Shown in pieces: positions 4,779 to 9,064 of a DNA stretch of 9,064 nt; the stretch's first letter is position 1, and each line of letters opens with the position of its first letter. Made by a program: the position numbers and the translations under genes. The DNA is from an uncultured Asticcacaulis sp. (GTDB taxonomy: Bacteria; Pseudomonadota; Alphaproteobacteria; Caulobacterales; Caulobacteraceae): contig CAMLLA010000151.1 of assembly GCA_946480525.1 (NCBI GenBank), forward strand, positions 1-9,064, in the 5' to 3' direction. The notes below the pieces were generated by a model. That model saw only the letters and a list, made by a program, of their open reading frames with translations, had not been told where the DNA came from and ran no database searches.

Positions 4779-6842
4779 CTAATCCTGCTTGTCGGGCACG
4801 TCCGGCCGCCAGTCGAAGAGCTGCTTCAGCACCTCAACGGCTTTTCGGCGCGGTTCCGGCACGGCATCGCCCTGTTGCAGAATGTACATGGCGTCACGCG
4901 CCGCCATGGCGATCAGGTCGGAATGCGCCACCGGATCGACAAAGCGATAAGCGGGAAAGCCCGACTGCCGCGCGCCCAGGATGTCGCCTTCGCCGCGCAG
5001 CTTCCAGTCCATCTCGGCGATGCGGAAACCGTCCTCGGTGTCACGCAGCAGTTCCAGCCTTGCCTTGGCTGTGTTTCCAAGCGGTGTGTCGTAGAGCAGG
5101 ATGCAGGCGCTCTTTTCGCGGCCACGCCCGACCCGGCCGCGCAACTGGTGCAGTTGCGCCAAGCCGAAGCGCTCCGCCTGTTCGATGATGATGATCGAGG
5201 CATTGGGTACATCGATGCCGACTTCGACGACCGTCGTTGCGCACAGGATGCGGATCTCGCCCTTGGCAAACCGGCTGACGACCGCGTCCTTGTCTTCGGA
5301 GGGCATGCGGCCGTGAACCAGACCGATCTCTATCCCCAGCGCCTCCTGCAATTCGCGATGGCGCGCTTCGACGGCGATCAGGTCCGAGGCCTCGGTCTCT
5401 TCGACCAACGGACAGATCCAATAGGCCTGGCTGCCGGCCGCCAGCGCCGTCCGTAGCCGCGCAATGACATCGGGCAAGCGTTGTCGTGGCAATACCGCCG
5501 TCTGGATCGGCTGTCGGCCGGCGGGCTTTTCATCGAGGATGCTGAGATCGGCCTCGCCGTATTGGGTGAGGGCCAGCGTGCGAGGAATAGGCGTCGCCGA
5601 CATCGACAGGTAATGAACGGCATCGCCCTTGGAAAACAGCTTCTGGCGCTGCCCGACGCCGAAGCGGTGCTGTTCGTCGATGACGGCCAGCTGCAGGGCG
5701 TTAAAGTTGACACCTTCCTGAAAAACTGCGTGGGTACCGAAGACAACCGCCGCTTCGCCCGATTCGACTACGGCGCGCTTGGCGGCGCGATCTTTCGGCC
5801 GGTCGCGGCCGGTCATGATCACTGAGGAAATACCGAGACCACCCAGAATTTCCTTGGATTTCTCAAAGTGCTGGCGCGCCAGTATCTCGGTCGGCGCCAT
5901 CATCACGCTTTGCAGGCCGGCTTCGGCCATGTCGATCATCGCCATAAGCGCCACAAGCGTCTTGCCCGCGCCGACATCGCCCTGAATCAGGCGGTTCATG
6001 CGGTGTCCAGAGCGCAAATCAGAACGAATATCCTCGATCGCGCGTTCCTGGGCGCCCGTCAGGGCAAAGGGCAGGGTCTTCAAAGCGCGATCCGCCCAGT
6101 CGCGCATCTCGACAACGCGGGCCGGTTGGGCCTGTCGATAGGACTTGCGCGCCTTCAGTGCCAACTGGTGTGCCAACGCTTCATCGTAGGCCAGACGTTG
6201 CCGGGGCAGGGCGTCGGGCGACAAATCCAGTTCGCTTTGCGGAGTATGACTTGCCTCCAAGGCCTCATGAAATGTCGGCCACAAATGCTTGTTTCTTAAA
6301 TTTATATCGATCCATTCCGGAAGTTCTGGAACGGTGGTCATCGCCGCCTGGATCAGCTTGCGCACCGTGCGCGAAGATATTTCCAGGGTCGCCGGATAGA
6401 CGGGCTCACACAGCGGGATTTCGTCCTTGCGCGCCTCATCGACGATATAGTCCGGATGCGCCATTTGCAGATTGCCGCCGAACGCCTCGACCTTGCCTGA
6501 TACAAAGCGGCGCTCACCCACCGGATGTTGCTTTTCGAACCCGCGAATGGAGTGAAAGTAGACCAGGGTCAGGCGTCCGAAATCGTCAAAAGTGTCGATG
6601 CGCTGCGGCCCCTTGGGCGCGCTGCGAAACCCGGCCATGGTGACTTCGATCGTCTGGACCTCGCCGACACGTGCCGTCGCGGTCGTGGTCAATGGCCGTC
6701 GGATCACGCCCGATGGTAGCAAAAACACCAGATCGCGCACATGTTCGCCGGCGTGCTGCGCCAGGATCGGCGCAATCTTCGGACCGACACCTTTGACCGT
6801 GCCGACACCAGCAAAATAGGGGAATAAAATTTCCGGACGCAT
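4779..6842 (-). CDS. recG: ATP-dependent DNA helicase RecG
   Basis: This encodes a 687-residue superfamily 2 helicase that remodels stalled replication forks and branch-migrates junctions; the length is close to the usual ~690. The N-terminal wedge region contains the start motif MRPEILFPYFAGVGTVKGVGPK and an OB-fold part (about 45-140). Helicase motifs follow in order: Walker A GDVGAGKT (288-295), APTEILARQH (316-325), motif II DEQH (389-392), motif III SATPIPRT (415-422), LVHGRMP (508-514), motif V TTVVEVGIDVPNA (536-548), motif VI QLRGRVGRG (566-574), and the RecG translocation (TRG) region IAEMDWKLRGEGDILGARQSG (608-628). No key residue appears missing. The start at 6842 matches the canonical RecG N terminus; in-frame starts at 6920 and 7040 would add atypical residues and run into the divergent sdhE gene. 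Its ribosome-binding site is weak. It faces away from sdhE-mfd and ends beside the inverted repeat. A short AT-rich dip lies near 6281-6310. Confidence 0.97.
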   Translation of the reverse strand: MRPEILFPYFAGVGTVKGVGPKIAPILAQHAGEHVRDLVFLLPSGVIRRPLTTTATARVGEVQTIEVTMAGFRSAPKGPQRIDTFDDFGRLTLVYFHSIRGFEKQHPVGERRFVSGKVEAFGGNLQMAHPDYIVDEARKDEIPLCEPVYPATLEISSRTVRKLIQAAMTTVPELPEWIDINLRNKHLWPTFHEALEASHTPQSELDLSPDALPRQRLAYDEALAHQLALKARKSYRQAQPARVVEMRDWADRALKTLPFALTGAQERAIEDIRSDLRSGHRMNRLIQGDVGAGKTLVALMAMIDMAEAGLQSVMMAPTEILARQHFEKSKEILGGLGISSVIMTGRDRPKDRAAKRAVVESGEAAVVFGTHAVFQEGVNFNALQLAVIDEQHRFGVGQRQKLFSKGDAVHYLSMSATPIPRTLALTQYGEADLSILDEKPAGRQPIQTAVLPRQRLPDVIARLRTALAAGSQAYWICPLVEETEASDLIAVEARHRELQEALGIEIGLVHGRMPSEDKDAVVSRFAKGEIRILCATTVVEVGIDVPNASIIIIEQAERFGLAQLHQLRGRVGRGREKSACILLYDTPLGNTAKARLELLRDTEDGFRIAEMDWKLRGEGDILGARQSGFPAYRFVDPVAHSDLIAMAARDAMYILQQGDAVPEPRRKAVEVLKQLFDWRPDVPDKQD

Positions 6843-6918
6843 GGGCTTATCAAGCACCAAAAATGGTTTATGAGAAGCCCGGTCGGCATTGTTTCCGATA
6901 TAGTTTGAGGACAATTCC
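6843..6918. promoter_or_regulatory. Divergent recG / sdhE intergenic region
   Basis: These 76 bases separate the divergent recG and sdhE starts and must carry, or lie next to, promoters for recG and for the sdhE-mfd pair. The stretch is AT-richer than its surroundings. GAGGA at 6907-6911 is a good ribosome-binding site for sdhE, seven bases before its ATG. I could not assign a convincing -35/-10 pair on either strand. Confidence 0.5.
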
Positions 6919-7203
6919 ATGGATGAGACCGAGGCACGCGAAGCGAGACGCCGCAAGCTATCCTTCCGCGCATGGCGCCGCGGCTTCAAGGAGGCCGACA
7001 TCATCCTGGGCAATTTCGCTGATGAAGCCCTGCCCAACATGTCAGACGCCGATATGGATGTGTTCGAAGTCCTCTTGGAAGTGCCCGATCAGGACCTATA
7101 TGGCTGGATAATCGAACGCGATCCGACGCCCGCCGAGTACCAGTCGGAAATCATGAACCGGCTCAACGTCTTCTATAAGACAGCTTACAAACACGTACTG
7201 TAA
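6919..7203 (+). CDS. sdhE: Succinate dehydrogenase flavinylation/assembly factor SdhE
   Basis: This encodes a 94-residue helical cytoplasmic protein of the SdhE/Sdh5 (DUF339, YgfY) family, which promotes covalent FAD attachment to the succinate dehydrogenase flavoprotein subunit SdhA (complex II). The signature RGxxE motif is present as RGFKE (21-25) in the segment RRGFKEADIILGNFAD. The family's acidic helix and tail motif follow (DVFEVLLEVPDQDLYGWI at 47-64). The C terminus carries a LNVFYKTAYKHVL tail. Length agrees with the roughly 90 residues usual for the family. GAGGA upstream supports the start; recG starts divergently 76 bases away. mfd begins seven bases after the TAA stop, so sdhE and mfd are probably one transcript. 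This placement beside recG and mfd is one I associate with alphaproteobacteria, away from the sdh operon. Confidence 0.93.
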   Translation: MDETEAREARRRKLSFRAWRRGFKEADIILGNFADEALPNMSDADMDVFEVLLEVPDQDLYGWIIERDPTPAEYQSEIMNRLNVFYKTAYKHVL

Positions 7204-7210
7204 CTCCCGC

Positions 7211-9064
7211 ATGACGGTCTTCTCCCACATCTCCGATTCCGATGCAGCCTTGACGCTCTCGGGCGTGCCCGAAGGCTTCGATGCCCTGGTCACCGCCGAC
7301 CTTGCGCGCCGCGAAGCCGTCAGTGTCTTCGTCGCGCGCGATTTCGGCCGCATGACCGCGGTCACAGAGGCCTTGCGCTTCTTTGCGCCTGAGCTGGAAA
7401 TCCTGCCGTTCCCGGCGTGGGACTGCCTGCCTTACGACCGCATGAGCCCGACGCCGGGCATTGTCGCGCAGCGCATGTACGCCTTGGCGAAGCTGGCCGG
7501 CTACAAGACAAAGAAGCCGGAAAAACCCGTTCTCGTGCTCACCACCGCTGCGGCGATGGTTCAGAAGATTCCGCCACAAGCCGTTGTGCGTGAAGGCTAT
7601 TTATCGCTCAAGCCCGGCCAGACGCAGGATATCGCCAAGCTGGAAACCTACTTCCAGGGTCAGGGTTATACGCGTGTCTCAACCGTATCGGAACGCGGCG
7701 AATTCGCCGTGCGCGGCGGCCTGCTCGACGTCTTTTCGCCGTCGTCGGACGAGCCGGTACGCCTCGACTTCTTCGGCGACAGCCTCGAATCGATTCGCAG
7801 CTTCGATCCGGAAACCCAGCGCTCGCTGAAACAGATCCCGACGCTCGACTTCACCGCCGTCTCGGAAATCCGCGTCGACGAAGCCGGCATATCGCGCTTC
7901 CGTCAGCAGTATCTGGAGACCTTCGGCGCGCCCGGCGACGATCCGCTCTACGCCGCGCTGTCGGCCGGCATCCGCCGCCAGGGCATCGAACATCTGCTGC
8001 CGCTGTTCTTCGACCACCTCGACAGCGTCTTCGATTACCTGCCCGAACGCAGCCTGATCATGCTCGACGCCCTGGCCGACAATGCAGTGGCCGAACGCGA
8101 AGCCACGATCAACGACGCCTACGAACTGCGTGCCGAAGCCGCCAAGGAAAAGGGGAATGGCGGCTATCGTGCCCTGCCGCCCAAACGCCTCTATCTCGAC
8201 GAAAAGGCCTGGAAGCTGGCCTTAGGCGATCACCGCACCCGCCGTTTCGAGCCGTTCGAAACCGAAGGCAAGACGGTTGTCGATCTCGGCGGCCGGCCGG
8301 GACGCAACTTCTCGCAGGAACGCCTGCTCGATTCGACCAATCTGTTCACTGCGGTCACGGACCACGCCAAGGCCTTGTCCAAGCAAGGAAAGCGCGTCCT
8401 GTTCGCCTCATGGAGCGACGGCTCGTCCGAGCGCCTGGGCCAGATGCTCGACGACCACGGCATGGGCAAGCTGCGCCTGGCGACGTCGTGGGAGGACGCC
8501 CAGAGCTTCGGCGTCGGCGGCACCAAGGCCAAGCCGGTGCAACGCGCCGTCCTGCCGCTCGATCATGGCTTCGAGACCGAATCCATGGCGGTCATTTCCG
8601 AGACCGACATCCTCGGCGACAGGTTAGCCCGTCCGCGTAAACGCCGGCGTGCACAGAACTTTCTGGCCGAAGCGTCAGCGCTCACGCCCGGCGACCTGGT
8701 CGTCCATATCGAACACGGCATCGGCCGCTATGACGGGTTGACCCAGATCCCGGTGCAGAAGGCGCCGCACGATTGCGTCGCGCTCGAATATGCGGGCGGC
8801 GACAAGCTCTACGTCCCGGTCGAGAATATCGAGCTTCTGACGCGCTACGGAAGCGAGAGCGAGGGCGTCGCGCTCGACCGCCTCGGCGGCGAAGGCTGGC
8901 AGCGGCGCAAGTCGCGAATGAAGGAGCGAATCCGAGAGATCGCCGGCGAGCTCATCAAGACGGCGGCGATCCGCGCTACCCGCCCCGGCGTCGTCGCGGA
9001 GCCCGACAGCGCCTTTCCACAATTCGTCGATCGCTTCCCGTACGAGGAAACGGACGACCAGGAC
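7211..9064 (+). CDS. mfd: Transcription-repair coupling factor Mfd, N-terminal part (cut by window edge)
   Basis: The frame is open for 618 codons to the last base of the window, against roughly 1,150 for a full Mfd. Mfd removes RNA polymerase stalled at lesions and recruits UvrA for nucleotide excision repair. The UvrB-homology module has FPAWDCLPYD (67-76) and VRGGLLDVF...VRLDFFGDSLESIRSFD. Its R168, R184 and F188 align by hand with E. coli R165, R181 and F185, residues tied to UvrA contact. A linking domain follows. The RNA-polymerase-interacting, CarD-like domain runs from about 491 to 548 (LTPGDLVVHIEHGIGRYDG ... KLYVPVENIELLTRYGSE). The visible sequence ends at FPYEETDDQD, the Q-motif-like entry to the helicase motor, so the motor and C-terminal inhibitory domain lie outside. 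The start has no clear ribosome-binding site; coupling to sdhE seven bases upstream is likely. Codon use is consistent throughout, with no frameshift seen. Confidence 0.96.
   Translation, partial: MTVFSHISDSDAALTLSGVPEGFDALVTADLARREAVSVFVARDFGRMTAVTEALRFFAPELEILPFPAWDCLPYDRMSPTPGIVAQRMYALAKLAGYKTKKPEKPVLVLTTAAAMVQKIPPQAVVREGYLSLKPGQTQDIAKLETYFQGQGYTRVSTVSERGEFAVRGGLLDVFSPSSDEPVRLDFFGDSLESIRSFDPETQRSLKQIPTLDFTAVSEIRVDEAGISRFRQQYLETFGAPGDDPLYAALSAGIRRQGIEHLLPLFFDHLDSVFDYLPERSLIMLDALADNAVAEREATINDAYELRAEAAKEKGNGGYRALPPKRLYLDEKAWKLALGDHRTRRFEPFETEGKTVVDLGGRPGRNFSQERLLDSTNLFTAVTDHAKALSKQGKRVLFASWSDGSSERLGQMLDDHGMGKLRLATSWEDAQSFGVGGTKAKPVQRAVLPLDHGFETESMAVISETDILGDRLARPRKRRRAQNFLAEASALTPGDLVVHIEHGIGRYDGLTQIPVQKAPHDCVALEYAGGDKLYVPVENIELLTRYGSESEGVALDRLGGEGWQRRKSRMKERIREIAGELIKTAAIRATRPGVVAEPDSAFPQFVDRFPYEETDDQD

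Noticed and set aside
4724..5188. A plus-strand 154-codon frame opposite the recG 3' end
   Set aside because: It lies opposite conserved RecG helicase motifs, starts in the repeat, and its product is Arg/Ala/Pro-rich with no known motif.
6843..6920. Possible 26-residue N-terminal extension of RecG from the ATG at 6920
   Set aside because: Known RecG proteins begin near the RPEILFPYFAG motif. The extension would abut the sdhE start codon at a shared CATG and lacks a good ribosome-binding site.
1..9064. Search for SOS boxes (GTTC-N7-GTTC) ahead of the repair genes
   Set aside because: I saw no such direct repeat in the phrB, recG or sdhE-mfd upstream regions by eye, so SOS control is not claimed.

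Overview
This 9,064-base window looks like ordinary chromosomal DNA of an alphaproteobacterium. Coding GC is around 60%. The best clues to the lineage are a free-standing NDUFS4-like complex I accessory subunit, which is typical of alphaproteobacteria and mitochondria, and the block recG (minus) / sdhE-mfd (plus), an arrangement I associate with alphaproteobacteria. Together with the protein style this suggests Caulobacterales, perhaps Asticcacaulis or a relative. The genus is a guess from memory of the proteins, not a search result.

Layout from left to right. (1) 153-458 encodes the NDUFS4-like subunit, followed 19 bases later by a tRNA-Arg(UCU) gene with an encoded CCA end. (2) On the minus strand, phrB (CPD photolyase, 1386-2801) runs into sseA (3-mercaptopyruvate sulfurtransferase, 572-1402) with a 17-base overlap. 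(3) A 130-base divergent intergenic region separates phrB from a plus-strand pair for cell-surface lipid assembly: a WaaE/KdtX-like family 2 glycosyltransferase (2932-3699) and an LpxL-type lipid A acyltransferase (3699-4613), which overlap by one base. (4) Between the convergent acyltransferase and recG ends lies an inverted pair of about 60-base repeat units (4626-4760) that can fold into a very long stem. (5) recG (4779-6842, minus) faces away from sdhE (6919-7203, plus). mfd follows sdhE after 7 bases and runs off the right edge, so only its UvrB-like N-terminal half and its RNA-polymerase-interacting domain are present.

Functional themes are DNA repair and fork or transcription rescue (PhrB, RecG, Mfd), respiratory-chain accessory factors (the NDUFS4-like protein for complex I, SdhE for complex II), and lipopolysaccharide assembly. 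All protein-coding genes look intact apart from the truncated mfd.

I found no phage, transposon, CRISPR, toxin-antitoxin or defence system, and no convincing sign of an undescribed system. The points most worth a second look are the inverted repeat pair, the low-GC 5' part of phrB, and possible control sites in the phrB/glycosyltransferase intergenic region.
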